Source: Gordonia mangrovi (lineage in GTDB: Bacteria > Actinomycetota > Actinomycetes > Mycobacteriales > Mycobacteriaceae). Taken from it: a DNA stretch of 64,000 nt. Where the stretch lies: contig NZ_CP102850.1 in the NCBI RefSeq assembly GCF_024734075.1, positions 3,782,001-3,846,000 on the forward strand, in the 5' to 3' direction. Positions 17,730 through 26,613 of this stretch are shown here, piece after piece. Numbering within the stretch: position 1 is the first letter of the stretch; every line of letters starts with the position of its first letter. Position numbers and translations under genes: made by a program. The notes beneath the pieces were generated by a model. The model ran no database searches and was not told where the DNA came from. It saw only the letters and a list, made by a program, of their open reading frames with translations.

Positions 17730-19337
17730 ATGACCGTAGCCGCCGGCGTCTCCCTCGGCCGGCTGTTGCTGGCGTTGGACCGCACGGTCGCGCAACTGGT
17801 CACTGCGCCCGCCGGTCTGGATGCCGTGGTCTCCTCCGCCGCCCTGCTAGACGTCGACGACGTGCGGCTCGGTCTGGGGCGCGCAGCACGGGGTGCGGAC
17901 GTGTTCTTGTTCGTCGGAGTGCCCGACGAGGAGTTGCTCACCTGGCTGTGCGGTCTCGACACCCGCGAACCGGTGGCGGTGTTCTGCAAATCGCCATCGG
18001 CCCAGGTGGTGGCGCGTGCGGAGGTCACCCGGACGGCGGTCGTCGCCGTCGACCCGCATGCTCGCTGGGAGCGGATCTATCACCTGGTGATGCGGGTGCT
18101 GGAAGCCGATCCCGGTGGTGTGGCGGGCGAGTCGATGCGTACGGGTACGACCGGCGACCTCTTCGATCTGGCCGCCGAAGTCGCTCGCCGGACCCGCGGT
18201 CTGGTGAGTATCGAGGACGAACGATCGCACGTGCTGGCCTACAGTCGGGCCGGAGACGAGGCCGATGAATTGCGCAGGCTCTCCATCCTGGGCCGCGAGG
18301 GCCCGCCGGAGATGATGGCGTGGCTTCGGGACTGGGGTGTGATGGACGTACTGCGCAGGTCGTCGGAGGTGGTGCGGGTGGCCGAGCATACAGACCTCGG
18401 GGTCCGGGCTCGTCGCGCGGTGGCGATCCGGGTATCGGGGTCGGCGGTCGGCGAATTCGTCGGGGTCATCTGGCTTCAGCGCGGCGGCGTCGACTTCGCC
18501 GATGACACCGACGAGGTGTTGACCGGCGCGGCAGCGGTTGCCGCGCGGGTGATCTCGCGTGGACGTGCACGCGGAAACGACCATGCCGAGACCGTCCGTC
18601 GACTACTCGGTGCGCGCGGCGACATCGTCGACGCCGAATATCTCGGGGCGCAACTCGGATTGGCGACCGACGCATCCGTCGCCGTCGTCGGCCTCGCGGC
18701 GACCTCCGGCGCGCCGCACTCGCTCGGTGGCGCGGCCGAACTGTCCGCCGTGACCCTGCACGCCAGTGCCTTCAGCCCGTTGTCGGTGACCGCGACGCTG
18801 GGTTCGCGCATCTACGTCGTCCTGCCGGAGGTCACCGCACAGGCGACGGTGACGTGGGCGCGTGCCGTGCTGGGCGCGGCCGAACGGCAATTCGGGGCCC
18901 GGCTGCGGGCGGTCGTCGCGGGCCCCGACACCGGGCTGGGGTCGGTGCCGCGATTGCGCGGACAGGCCGATCGGGTTCTCGACGCCGCCGAGCGGGAAGG
19001 CGAGCTGATCGACGATGTCGCCACCGTGGAGGAATCGCAGACGGGAGTGCTGTTGGGCGAGATCGTTGCGCATCTGGCGGCCAACCCCGAGCTCGTGGAC
19101 AGCCGGGTCGTCGAGCTGGTCGAGACCGACGAGCTCACCGGGAGCGAGTTCACGCTCTCCTTGCGCACCTACCTCGACCATTTCGGTGACGTCCGGGCAG
19201 CGGCGGCGGCTCTGCATGTGCATCCGAATACGTTGCGGTACCGGGTTCGTCGCCTGCAGGCGCTCACCGGCATGGACCTCGACGATCCGGCGACACGGCT
19301 CGTGGTGGCGCTGTCGCTGCGGGCGGTCCGAGGGTGA
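17730..19337 (+). CDS. pruC: PucR-family regulator of proline utilisation
   Basis: 535 residues. The N-terminal half resembles a PucR sensor region, the middle a GGDEF-like CdaR segment, and the C-terminus carries the HTH_30 helix-turn-helix (TLSLRTYLDHFGDVRAAAAA, HPNTLRYRVRRLQALTG). Divergent from pruA-pruB, like M. tuberculosis Rv1186c (PruC, about the same length). CATACT (17718-17723) lies 6 nt before the ATG at 17730, consistent with a leaderless transcript. Proline-dependent activation of pruAB is the expected role. Confidence 0.85.
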   Translation: MTVAAGVSLGRLLLALDRTVAQLVTAPAGLDAVVSSAALLDVDDVRLGLGRAARGADVFLFVGVPDEELLTWLCGLDTREPVAVFCKSPSAQVVARAEVTRTAVVAVDPHARWERIYHLVMRVLEADPGGVAGESMRTGTTGDLFDLAAEVARRTRGLVSIEDERSHVLAYSRAGDEADELRRLSILGREGPPEMMAWLRDWGVMDVLRRSSEVVRVAEHTDLGVRARRAVAIRVSGSAVGEFVGVIWLQRGGVDFADDTDEVLTGAAAVAARVISRGRARGNDHAETVRRLLGARGDIVDAEYLGAQLGLATDASVAVVGLAATSGAPHSLGGAAELSAVTLHASAFSPLSVTATLGSRIYVVLPEVTAQATVTWARAVLGAAERQFGARLRAVVAGPDTGLGSVPRLRGQADRVLDAAEREGELIDDVATVEESQTGVLLGEIVAHLAANPELVDSRVVELVETDELTGSEFTLSLRTYLDHFGDVRAAAAALHVHPNTLRYRVRRLQALTGMDLDDPATRLVVALSLRAVRG

Positions 19338-19346
19338 GGAGACCAG

Positions 19347-19718
19347 ATGACCACGCACGACCCGGACCGGATTCACGACACACTGCACCGCGAGAGAAGT
19401 GAGACGGTGTCGTTGATCGACCAGCTGTCGGCCCGCCTGGACGCGGTGATCGAGGCGACCGCAGACTCCAGCTCCGACGACGAGCACGATCCAGAGGGGT
19501 CGACTCTCGCCGTGGAACGAGGCCATCTGGTGGCTCAGCTGGAGCGATCACGGGTCCGGCTCGATGAACTCGATGCCGCATCGATACGTGTCACCGCCGG
19601 GACCTACGGTCAGTGCGAGAACTGTGGGTCGCCGATCGCCGAGGCGCGACTCGAAGCGCTGCCGGCGGCACGGTTGTGCATCGACTGCGCGTCGCGCGGT
19701 TCCGCGCGCCGGTGGTGA
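19347..19718 (+). CDS. DksA/TraR-type C4 zinc-finger protein
   Basis: 123 residues. An N-terminal helical hairpin, probably coiled-coil, precedes a four-cysteine zinc finger (CENC then CIDC, the DksA/TraR signature). These small proteins bind the RNA polymerase secondary channel or have unknown roles in actinobacteria. A ribosome site (GAGGAG) precedes the ATG, 9 nt after the pruC stop, so it is probably co-transcribed with pruC. It lacks the Asp-rich hairpin tip of E. coli DksA as far as I can tell, so function is not assumed. Confidence 0.8.
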   Translation: MTTHDPDRIHDTLHRERSETVSLIDQLSARLDAVIEATADSSSDDEHDPEGSTLAVERGHLVAQLERSRVRLDELDAASIRVTAGTYGQCENCGSPIAEARLEALPAARLCIDCASRGSARRW

Positions 19719-19745
19719 CCTGCTCGACCCCCGGCCAGAAGACGA

Positions 19746-19834
19746 AAAGCGCCCCAGAGAAGCACCCTCGTCAGCGTGGCCGACGACACCATGTCGACGG
19801 GCGCACTGTCTGGGGTTCTTCTCTGAGGCGCTTT
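19746..19834. terminator. Long hairpin between two convergent genes
   Basis: Arms AAAGCGCCCCAGAGAAG (19746-19762) and CTTCTCTGAGGCGCTTT (19818-19834) pair over 17 bp with one mismatch, enclosing a 55-nt loop. It is placed symmetrically between the ends of the zinc-finger gene and glnN, so it most simply acts as a bidirectional terminator. The long loop is unusual for that and leaves room for a structured RNA. Confidence 0.6.
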
Positions 19835-19866
19835 CGGTGCTGGTCGGCCGGCTTGCGCCGGTCGAA

Positions 19867-22038
19867 TCAGAGAATGGTGAGCATCTCATTATAGGTCGGC
19901 AGCGGCCACAGATCGTCGGCGACCAAGCTCTCGAGCATGTCGGAGACCTCCCGAACCTCGGTCATCGCCGGGATCAACGACTTCAGCGCGTATTCGGCCT
20001 CGGCCTCCACGGTGTCACCGTGGAACTCGTCGACGGCCTCCTCGAGGGTGGCCATCGCGGCGTAGAGATCCTTGAGGTTCTTGGTCATCGTCAGCATCAC
20101 CGGATGATCGGTCTCGACACCCGCGGCCTTCAGGCTCGCGGCGGTCGCCGCCAGTTCTCCCTGGTAGCGGTTGGTGGCCGGCAGGATCATCGTCTTGGCG
20201 ATCTCGAGGGTCTCCTTGGCCTCGACCAGCAGTGCGAGCGCGTACTGCTCGAGGACCACCTCTTTACGCGCTTCGAGTTCGCGATTGCTGAGGATGCCGT
20301 AGTCGCTCATCACCGACTTGATCGCCGGCTCATCGTACTGAGCCATCGCATCGACGGTGGTGCGCAGGTTCAGCAGGCCACGCGAGGCCGCTTCCTCCTG
20401 CCATTCGTCGGAGTACCCATTGCCGTTGAAGACCACCTTGCCGTGCTCCACGATGATGTCGGAGAGCAGCTTCTGGACCGCCGAATTGAATTCGGTGCCG
20501 TCGGAGATCTCCTTCTCCAGGAAGGTGGCGACGTAGTCGAGGGAATCGGCGAGCATCGCGTTGATGGCAATCATCGGGTCGGCGATCGACTGGTTGGAGC
20601 CGGGCGCACGGAACTCGAAACGGTTACCGGTGAAGGCGAACGGGCTGGTGCGGTTACGGTCACCGGCATCGGCCTTCAGCGGCGGCAGGGTGTCGACGCC
20701 CAGTTCGAGGACCCCGGTCTGCTTGCTCTCCTTGGCCCCGCCCTTGGCGATCTGGTCGAAGACGTCGGCGAGCTGATCGCCGAGGAAGATCGAGATGATC
20801 GCCGGTGGTGCCTCGTTGGCGCCGAGTCGGTGATCGTTGGACGCCGACGCGATCGAGGCGCGCAACAGACCGCCGAACTTGTGCACACCACGAATGATCG
20901 CGGCGCAGAACACCAGGAACTGCTCGTTTTCATGCGGGGTGTCGCCGGGGTTGAGGAGGTTGCCCTGGTTGCTGTTGCCCAGCGAGAAGTTCACGTGTTT
21001 GCCCGACCCGTTCACACCGGCGAACGGCTTCTCGTGCAGCAGGCAGACCATCCCGTAGCGCTCGGCGACCTTCTTCATCGTGGTCATCATGAGCTGCTGA
21101 TGATCGTGGGCGAGGTTGGACTTCTCGAACACCGGGGCGAGCTCGAACTGTCCCGGCGCGACCTCGTTGTGACGGGTCTTGGCCGGGATGCCCTGCTTGA
21201 ACAGCTCGCGGTCGAGCTCGATCATGAAGGCCAGCACGCGGTCGGGGATCGCGCCGAAGTAGTGGTCGTCGAACTCCTGGCCCTTCGACGGTTTGGCGCC
21301 GAACAGGGTGCGGTTCGTGGTCATCAGGTCGGGACGGGAGAAGTAGAAGTGGCGGTCGATCAGGAAGTACTCCTGCTCGGCACCGGCGTACGACACGACC
21401 GTGTCGATGTCTTCGTGGCCGAACAACTCCAGCACACGCATGGCCTGCTTGCTCATCGCCTGCTGACTGCGCAGCAATGGCGTCTTCTTGTCGAGCGCCT
21501 CACCGGTCCACGAGATGAAGATCGTGGGAATGCACAGGGTGTTGCCATTCGGGTTCTCCAGGATGTACGCCGGGCTGGTGACATCCCAGCCGGTGTAGCC
21601 GCGAGCCTCGAACGTGCCGCGCAGTCCGCCGTTGGGGAAGCTCGACGCATCCGGTTCGCCCTGCAACAGGGTCTTGCCCTGGAACTCGGCCAGCGACGCA
21701 CCGGAGGAGTCGGGTTCGAGGAACGAGTCGTGCTTCTCGGCGGTGAAGCCGGTCAGCGGGTAGAAGACGTGTGCGTAGTGGGTGGCGCCCTTCTCGATGG
21801 CCCAGTCCTTCATCGCGACGGCGATGTAGTCGGCGAGGGCCGGATCGAGCGGAGCGCCCTTGTCGATGGTTGCCGAAACCGCCTTGAACACGTGCTTGGG
21901 CAGGCGATTCTTCATCACCGAGAGCGTGAAGACGTTACGCCCGAAGGTATCTGCCAAGGGTTCGGCGAAGCCGTCGGTCTCCACCTCGTAGGTCGTCACT
22001 GCTTCGATCGCCTGACGGCGAGACATGCTGCCACTCAT
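19867..22038 (-). CDS. glnN: Type III glutamine synthetase
   Basis: 723 residues, the length of GSIII (the GlnN class) rather than GSI (about 470). It makes glutamine from glutamate, ammonia and ATP. Visible motifs: an N-terminal GSIII region with [33 protein letters not shown], the nucleotide/glutamate site [10 protein letters not shown] and NRTSPFAF. The ATG at 22038 has AGGAG at 22044-22048. No adenylylation-site context of GSI is seen. Mycobacterium lacks GSIII, while Gordonia and Rhodococcus-like genomes often carry it. Monocistronic between a terminator and the acyltransferase gene. Confidence 0.92.
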   Translation of the reverse strand: MSGSMSRRQAIEAVTTYEVETDGFAEPLADTFGRNVFTLSVMKNRLPKHVFKAVSATIDKGAPLDPALADYIAVAMKDWAIEKGATHYAHVFYPLTGFTAEKHDSFLEPDSSGASLAEFQGKTLLQGEPDASSFPNGGLRGTFEARGYTGWDVTSPAYILENPNGNTLCIPTIFISWTGEALDKKTPLLRSQQAMSKQAMRVLELFGHEDIDTVVSYAGAEQEYFLIDRHFYFSRPDLMTTNRTLFGAKPSKGQEFDDHYFGAIPDRVLAFMIELDRELFKQGIPAKTRHNEVAPGQFELAPVFEKSNLAHDHQQLMMTTMKKVAERYGMVCLLHEKPFAGVNGSGKHVNFSLGNSNQGNLLNPGDTPHENEQFLVFCAAIIRGVHKFGGLLRASIASASNDHRLGANEAPPAIISIFLGDQLADVFDQIAKGGAKESKQTGVLELGVDTLPPLKADAGDRNRTSPFAFTGNRFEFRAPGSNQSIADPMIAINAMLADSLDYVATFLEKEISDGTEFNSAVQKLLSDIIVEHGKVVFNGNGYSDEWQEEAASRGLLNLRTTVDAMAQYDEPAIKSVMSDYGILSNRELEARKEVVLEQYALALLVEAKETLEIAKTMILPATNRYQGELAATAASLKAAGVETDHPVMLTMTKNLKDLYAAMATLEEAVDEFHGDTVEAEAEYALKSLIPAMTEVREVSDMLESLVADDLWPLPTYNEMLTIL

Positions 22039-22164
22039 GGTCACTCCTGGGTTCGTCGCTCGCCGGACCACAGACCCCGGCGAGCTCGTTGTGCAAGCGA
22101 TACGACGCTATGGGCAGGAGATACCTGAGCCATTTCCCGGATGTGACGACCAGGAAAACTGGCG

Positions 22165-23436
22165 TCACTTGTGTGAATTCTGGACGTTTCGGTCGCGAGC
22201 GCGCAGCGGGATCCGCGACCGGGCGACGAGCCAGCGGCTCAGTGGCGTACGCAGCAGCAGATCGACGAGTAGCAACGACAGGACCAGCGTCGCCACGACC
22301 AGGATCACCGACCGGAGCGCAGCCGAGTTCGGGAACCACTCGAAAAGTCCCGACATGAAACCGAAACGACCCAAGAGGTCGAGGATCAGCGGGTGGACTG
22401 CAAAGACGCCGAAGGCGCGGACCGTCGCGGCGCTGACCGCGCGGGCGCCCACCGACCGGCCCGCGGCGCGCAGGTCGTTCCAGCCCATCGCCGCCAGCCA
22501 CAGCATTGCCAGACCGCCCACCAGCCACGGGAGGGTGGCCGGGTTCCACGGGGTGTTGGACTGTAGTGGGACGTTGCCCGGCGAGGTTGCCAGCAGGTAG
22601 GCGCAGACGCTGAACGTCGTCGCGATCAGGCCCGCCGCGATCACCCACACCGCGTGGTCGCGTAGCCAACGTTCGACGGTCTCGTGGTGATGGGCGGCCA
22701 ATGCGCCGATCGCCACGAACAGGGCATACATCGGCAGCGTCTTCCACAGGTTCTCGTACACGACGACCCAGCCGTCGCCCGGTGGCCGCGGCAGATATTG
22801 GTAGATCACGAACATCGTCATCTGGATTGCGCCGGCCGCGCCGAGCACCACCCAGTGGCGGTTCTCGGTACGGCGCAGCAGCCACGAGATGGCGGGAAAG
22901 GCCAGGTAGATCTGCATGGAGATCAGCAGGAAGTAGAGCTGATACTTGCCCTCACCGTTCACGATGTTCACACCGAGATCACCGATGAACTGTGACGGCG
23001 ATCCGAACGGGTTGCCCGCGATGACGAGGTGGTCGGTGATCGCATAGATGACCGTCCACAGCAGGTACGGCCAGACGACCAGCCCGAAGCGGCGTCGCCA
23101 GAACGTGCCCGGCGACATCGGCCGGTCCCGGGTGCTGAGTACCAACACGAACAGGGTCACCGCGACGAATCCGTAGCGGGTCAGATGCAGCAGTGTGCCG
23201 ACCAGGTTGCTCGACCGGATCACATCCGGCGTCGTGTTGATGCCGTTGATGCTGTGGGCCACCACCACGCCGGCGAACAGCAGGACCCGGACGAGGTCGG
23301 CGGTGTGGGCGCGGTCGGCCTTCGCGGTTGCACGTGCGGCGCCGTCCGGCGCAGCCCCGTGCGCGATGGTGGTGGTGCCGGGAGCAGTGACGCTGTCACG
23401 CGTCCCCGCCGGCGTCATATCGGCGCCGTTGTGCAA
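22165..23436 (-). CDS. Acyltransferase 3 (OafA-like) integral membrane protein
   Basis: About 423 residues with roughly ten membrane spans. The first span follows a polar N-terminus (DLVRVLLFAGVVVAHSIN), and the His in VVAHS is the conserved catalytic His of acyltransferase 3 proteins. RRFGLVVWPYLLWTVIYA is the next family hallmark. Members O-acylate cell-wall sugars, lipids or antibiotics; the substrate is not visible. Start: AGGAGG (23444-23449) is 7 nt from a TTG at 23436 and only 1 nt from a GTG at 23442, so TTG is preferred. An ATG at 23418 is a third choice. Confidence 0.8.
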   Translation of the reverse strand: MHNGADMTPAGTRDSVTAPGTTTIAHGAAPDGAARATAKADRAHTADLVRVLLFAGVVVAHSINGINTTPDVIRSSNLVGTLLHLTRYGFVAVTLFVLVLSTRDRPMSPGTFWRRRFGLVVWPYLLWTVIYAITDHLVIAGNPFGSPSQFIGDLGVNIVNGEGKYQLYFLLISMQIYLAFPAISWLLRRTENRHWVVLGAAGAIQMTMFVIYQYLPRPPGDGWVVVYENLWKTLPMYALFVAIGALAAHHHETVERWLRDHAVWVIAAGLIATTFSVCAYLLATSPGNVPLQSNTPWNPATLPWLVGGLAMLWLAAMGWNDLRAAGRSVGARAVSAATVRAFGVFAVHPLILDLLGRFGFMSGLFEWFPNSAALRSVILVVATLVLSLLLVDLLLRTPLSRWLVARSRIPLRARDRNVQNSHK

Positions 23437-23694
23437 CTCCACCCCTCCTGGTCATTCCGATGGCCATGCGTCGCGCAGTTTACGGGCTATTCCTGGCAGA
23501 AGAATCAGCGATTCGCGCGGCTGAGGGAGTTTGTGCTGGTCAGGGTCGCGGAGTCGTGCTTGTGTGTGGTTTGGGACACAGGCGACAACGCTCATTTGGG
23601 CGGTTTCGGTGGGGGCCCTCGCGCTGTGGTGCGAGTGGTGGGGCGGCCGTGCGGGTCCGCGGAGACGACCCACCGAGCCGCATCTGGGGTGCCG

Positions 23695-23700
23695 TACACT
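23695..23700 (+). promoter_or_regulatory. Probable -10 of the tRNA-Arg promoter
   Basis: TACACT, 29 nt before the mature tRNA 5' end. The upstream -35 region is weak. The rest of 23437-23729 holds no gene that I can support. Confidence 0.45.
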
Positions 23701-23729
23701 CCACTGTGGTCGGCCGGTCCGGCCGATCC

Positions 23730-23802
23730 GCTCTCGTAGCTCAGGGGATAGAGCACGGCTCTCCTAAAGCCGGTGTCGCAGGTTCGAATCCTGCCGGGAG
23801 CA
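23730..23802 (+). tRNA. tRNA-Arg (anticodon CCT)
   Basis: 73-nt cloverleaf. The acceptor stem GCTCTCG pairs with CGGGAGC and the discriminator is A at 23802. The D arm is AGCTC...GAGC. The anticodon stem CGGCT/AGCCG holds the loop CTCCTAA, giving anticodon CCT, which reads AGG. The T arm is GCAGGTTCGAATCCTGC. CCA is not encoded. It is followed within 3 nt by the 72-bp tandem repeat array. Confidence 0.96.
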
Positions 23803-23804
23803 CA

Positions 23805-24121
23805 GTGACATCCTTGCCGCCCTCCGGTCGGTGTGCGCCCACTGTGTGGTTTGAAGGAGATTCACGCGGGCGCACAGTGACATCCCTGCCAGCCTCCGGC
23901 TGGTGTGCGCCCACTGTGTGGTTTGAAGGAGATTCACGCGGGCGCACGGTGACATCCCTGCCAGCCTCCGGCTGGTGTGCGCCCACTGTGTGGTTTGAAG
24001 GAGATTCACGCGGGCGCACGGTGACATCCCTGCCAGCCTCCGGCTGGTGTGCGCCCACTGCATGGTTTGAAAGAGATTCACGCGGGCGCACGGTGACATC
24101 CTTGCCGCCTCCGGGTGCGCG
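23805..24121. repeat. 72-bp tandem repeat array, four full copies and one partial
   Basis: Full units begin with GTGACATCC at 23805, 23877, 23949 and 24021; a truncated fifth begins at 24093. The period is exactly 72 bp and the copies differ at only a few positions. Each unit junction can fold: GGGCGCAC pairs with GTGCGCCC around an inner CCAGCC-TCC-GGCTGG hairpin. Because 72 is a multiple of 3, several frames stay open through the array, giving spurious reading frames on both strands. The right end runs into the 3' end of the FUSC gene. Confidence 0.93.
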
Positions 24122-25316
24122 GGTCGTGTGTGACTGCGCGGTTCGTCGACGTCGGTTCGCGTGCGCCGACGGGAACCGTGAGAGCGGGCTGCCGCGTTAC
24201 CGAAGTGGCAGGCAAGGCGTGGCGGCCCGAGATCGTCAGCGCGGCCACCACGATCCCGACCACCACCCCGATCAGCGTGTCGGCCACGCGGTCGACTGCT
24301 GCCTGCGGGCTGAGTCCGGCGCTCACCGCGATCAGCAGCATCGCCATCGGGGTCACCGCCAGCGAGGTGACCGCGTAGTTGACCGGCGCCCAGACCTCGG
24401 CGGTGATCTGGCAGATCACGATCGCGATCACCGCGCCCCAGTAGCCGAGGCCGACACCCAGCAATGCCGCTGCCACGACGCCGCCCACGACGTTGCCGAG
24501 TAGGCGCTGCACGCCGCGCTCGACGGTCAGGTGATACGACACGCCCTGCATGGCCGCGAGGGCGCCCATCGCTGCCCACACCGGATGCGAGAGACCGATA
24601 GCGGCCGCAATCGCTGCACTCGACGCCGTGGCGACCACGATCCGGCCACTGTTGGCGAGCAATTCGGGCCGGGGCCGACGACGCAGCATCTGCCGGAGCG
24701 GTTCGTATCGCAGCGCAGGCGGCTGGTCGAGAGTCCCGCGGCGGCGTGCCCGGTGACGGTGCCAGGCCCACGGTGCCAGGGATGCGCCGGCACCCACCAC
24801 GGCACCCACTGCCGTGGCAGGCAGTGCCCGAGTGAGGTCTGTCGCGTCGTCGGTGAATCCGGTGGCGGCATTGGCGGCGAAGACGAAAACGATCGCACCG
24901 GGTCCGGTGATGTGGAGTGCGGCAACTCCGAGGGCGGCCGCGCCGCCCAGTAACGCGATCGCCGCGATCTCGACGGCCACCGGAGCGTCGGTGAGTCCCA
25001 GGACGGCGCCGAGCCCCACCGACCCGACGATTCCGATCGCGAGAACGGTGAGGCGGCCCACGCGCACCCGGTATGGATCGGCTCGGCAGAACGCGGCGAT
25101 CAATGCGCCCAGTGCGGCGAGGCCCGCCACGTCGCGGTGTCCGGACGCCCCGCCGACGATCAGTGTGCAGGCGACCGCCAGCCCCACTCGCAATGGCGCG
25201 GCCACGGACAGTCGGTCGAGGTCGGCCGACATCGATCCCCACCACACCGACGGGCGAACGGCATGTGTGAGCGCGCCGCGGCGGGTGCGTGCGTGCTCGG
25301 CAAGGGAGATCGACAC
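24078..25316 (-). CDS. FUSC-family inner-membrane protein
   Basis: 412 residues with two blocks of about five to six membrane spans separated by a cytoplasmic stretch with RRRPRPELLANSGR. The second block (HPVWAAMGALAAMQG, then GVQRLLGNVVGGVVAA) is the FUSC signature of aromatic-acid or fusaric-acid efflux proteins. It diverges from a marR gene across an AT-rich palindrome, suggesting repression by that MarR. The last 15 or so residues and the stop are encoded by the partial copy of the 72-bp repeat, so the C-terminus has probably been rewritten by repeat expansion. Confidence 0.85.
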   Translation of the reverse strand: MSISLAEHARTRRGALTHAVRPSVWWGSMSADLDRLSVAAPLRVGLAVACTLIVGGASGHRDVAGLAALGALIAAFCRADPYRVRVGRLTVLAIGIVGSVGLGAVLGLTDAPVAVEIAAIALLGGAAALGVAALHITGPGAIVFVFAANAATGFTDDATDLTRALPATAVGAVVGAGASLAPWAWHRHRARRRGTLDQPPALRYEPLRQMLRRRPRPELLANSGRIVVATASSAAIAAAIGLSHPVWAAMGALAAMQGVSYHLTVERGVQRLLGNVVGGVVAAALLGVGLGYWGAVIAIVICQITAEVWAPVNYAVTSLAVTPMAMLLIAVSAGLSPQAAVDRVADTLIGVVVGIVVAALTISGRHALPATSVTRQPALTVPVGAREPTSTNRAVTHDPRTRRRQGCHRAPA

Positions 25317-25325
25317 GACGGGTAC

Positions 25326-25353
25326 TTTATCACTATTTTAGTAGTGAAATAAA
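25326..25353. promoter_or_regulatory. AT-rich palindromic operator between FUSC and MarR genes
   Basis: TCACTA (25330-25335) and TAGTGA (25342-25347) form an inverted repeat around TTTTAG, extended outward by TTTA and ATAAA. It stands out against the GC-rich surroundings. It is 10 bp upstream of the FUSC start and 47 bp upstream of the marR start, the usual place for MarR autoregulation and control of a divergent transporter. Confidence 0.7.
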
Positions 25354-25400
25354 TGCAGCGTGGTGGTGAATCACATGGCGGGCGGGCGAGGAGGCCTACG

Positions 25401-25907
25401 ATGACCTTTGTGACCGGCCCAGAAGTGCCCGATGTCGTCGATCGGATCCAAGCCGAGTGGGCCAAGGCGTATCCCGACCTCGACATGCGGCCGATCGGCA
25501 TTCTGGGCCGTATCCAGCACATCGCCACCGCCGGCAACCATCGCCTCGACCGCCACCTCGAGCCGCACGGGGTTAGCCGCTCGGAGTACGACGTGCTCGG
25601 CGCGCTCGCACGCTCCCCGCGGCCGCTGCGTGCCAGCGAGGTCGTCTCGACGACCATGCTCAGCGGTGCCTCGATCACCAAGATCACCGAGAATCTCGCA
25701 CGCCGCGGACTGCTGGTGCGCCGGAAGTCCGAGCGGGACGGTCGGGTGGTGCTGCTCGAGCCCACCGACGCCGGTCGCGAACTCGTCGACGCCGAACTGC
25801 CGCGCCGCCTCGCCGACGACGAGGCCGCGCTGGCGGGGCTGAGTCCCCACGAACGGGAGTCGTTGGCGGCGTTGTTGCGCAAGGTCTCGGTGGCGGTTCA
25901 CGTCTGA
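25401..25907 (+). CDS. MarR-family transcriptional regulator
   Basis: 168 residues with the winged helix: EPHGVSRSEYDVLGALARSP, STTMLSGASITKITENLARR as the recognition region, and the wing RKSERDGRVVLLEPTDAG. The ATG at 25401 is chosen because GAGGAGG (25387-25393) is 7 nt upstream. An in-frame ATG at 25353 overlaps the operator and lacks a ribosome site. The likely role is ligand-released repressor of itself and the divergent FUSC transporter. Confidence 0.9.
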   Translation: MTFVTGPEVPDVVDRIQAEWAKAYPDLDMRPIGILGRIQHIATAGNHRLDRHLEPHGVSRSEYDVLGALARSPRPLRASEVVSTTMLSGASITKITENLARRGLLVRRKSERDGRVVLLEPTDAGRELVDAELPRRLADDEAALAGLSPHERESLAALLRKVSVAVHV

Positions 25908-25947
25908 GATGCGCTACGCCGCACGGCGCGCGGGGCATAGTGGACGC

Positions 25948-26613
25948 ATGGAGCTCTACGACATCATGCGGACCACCTTCGCCGCACGGCAGTTCACCGA
26001 CGATCCGTTGCCCGACGAGGTGCTGTGGCGCATCCTCGACAACGCGCGTTTTGCGCCCAGCGGCGGCAACCGGCAGGGGGCCCACATCGTCGTGGTCCGT
26101 GACGCCGACACCAAGCAGCGGCTCAGCGAACTGGGTGAGCCGACGGTCCGGCGATACGTGGCCCAGCGAAACGCCGGTGAGAACCCGTGGAATCCGGTGG
26201 CGCCGTCGGCAGTTCCGCAGGACGTCATCGACTCCACCGCCGTGCCGGGCAGTTTCGTCGAACCGATCCGTCGCGCGCCCGTGGTGCTGGTGGTCTCGGT
26301 GGATCTGGGTCGAGTCGCGGCGGTCGACCAGTACCTCGACCGGGTGGGCCTGGTCAGTGGCGCGAGTGTGTACCCACTGATCTGGAACATCCTGATGGGC
26401 GCCCGCGCAGAGGGGTTCGGCGGGAACATCACATCGATGGCCATCGCCCAGGAACCGGCCGTGCGTGAACTGCTCGGTCTCCCCGCCGACCATGCCGTCG
26501 CGGCCGTCGTGCCGATCGGAAAACCGGTGAAGCAGTTGACGAAGCTGCGTCGACAGCCGGTCGAAGACTTCGTCACGATCGATCGGTACGACGGCCCGGC
26601 CTTCGCGGGCTGA
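25948..26613 (+). CDS. Nitroreductase-family flavoprotein
   Basis: 221 residues. It begins MELYDIMRTTFAARQFTDDP, the standard nitroreductase N-terminus, with the FMN-phosphate region RFAPSGGNRQ near residue 35. It probably reduces nitro or quinone compounds using NAD(P)H; the substrate is unknown. The ATG at 25948 is preferred over one at 25909, since CATAGT (25936-25941) is 6 nt upstream, fitting a leaderless mRNA. Its 3' end overlaps the convergent MFS gene by 41 bp. Confidence 0.85.
   Translation: MELYDIMRTTFAARQFTDDPLPDEVLWRILDNARFAPSGGNRQGAHIVVVRDADTKQRLSELGEPTVRRYVAQRNAGENPWNPVAPSAVPQDVIDSTAVPGSFVEPIRRAPVVLVVSVDLGRVAAVDQYLDRVGLVSGASVYPLIWNILMGARAEGFGGNITSMAIAQEPAVRELLGLPADHAVAAVVPIGKPVKQLTKLRRQPVEDFVTIDRYDGPAFAG

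Noticed and set aside
19564..22128. 854-codon open frame on the + strand
   Set aside because: It lies antisense to the glutamine synthetase gene. The composition is that of a GC-rich shadow frame (His/Arg/Gly/Val rich, no domain), while the opposite strand encodes clear GSIII motifs.
23730..23802. tRNA-Arg as an integration site of a mobile island
   Set aside because: No integrase gene and no second copy of the tRNA 3' end was seen in the window.
23805..24121. Possible CRISPR array
   Set aside because: The whole 72-bp unit is conserved, with no variable spacers and no cas genes nearby. It is an ordinary tandem repeat.
23460..24503. Long open frames on both strands through the tRNA and tandem array
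   Set aside because: They run through a tRNA and are kept open only because the repeat period (72) is divisible by three; no family resemblance.
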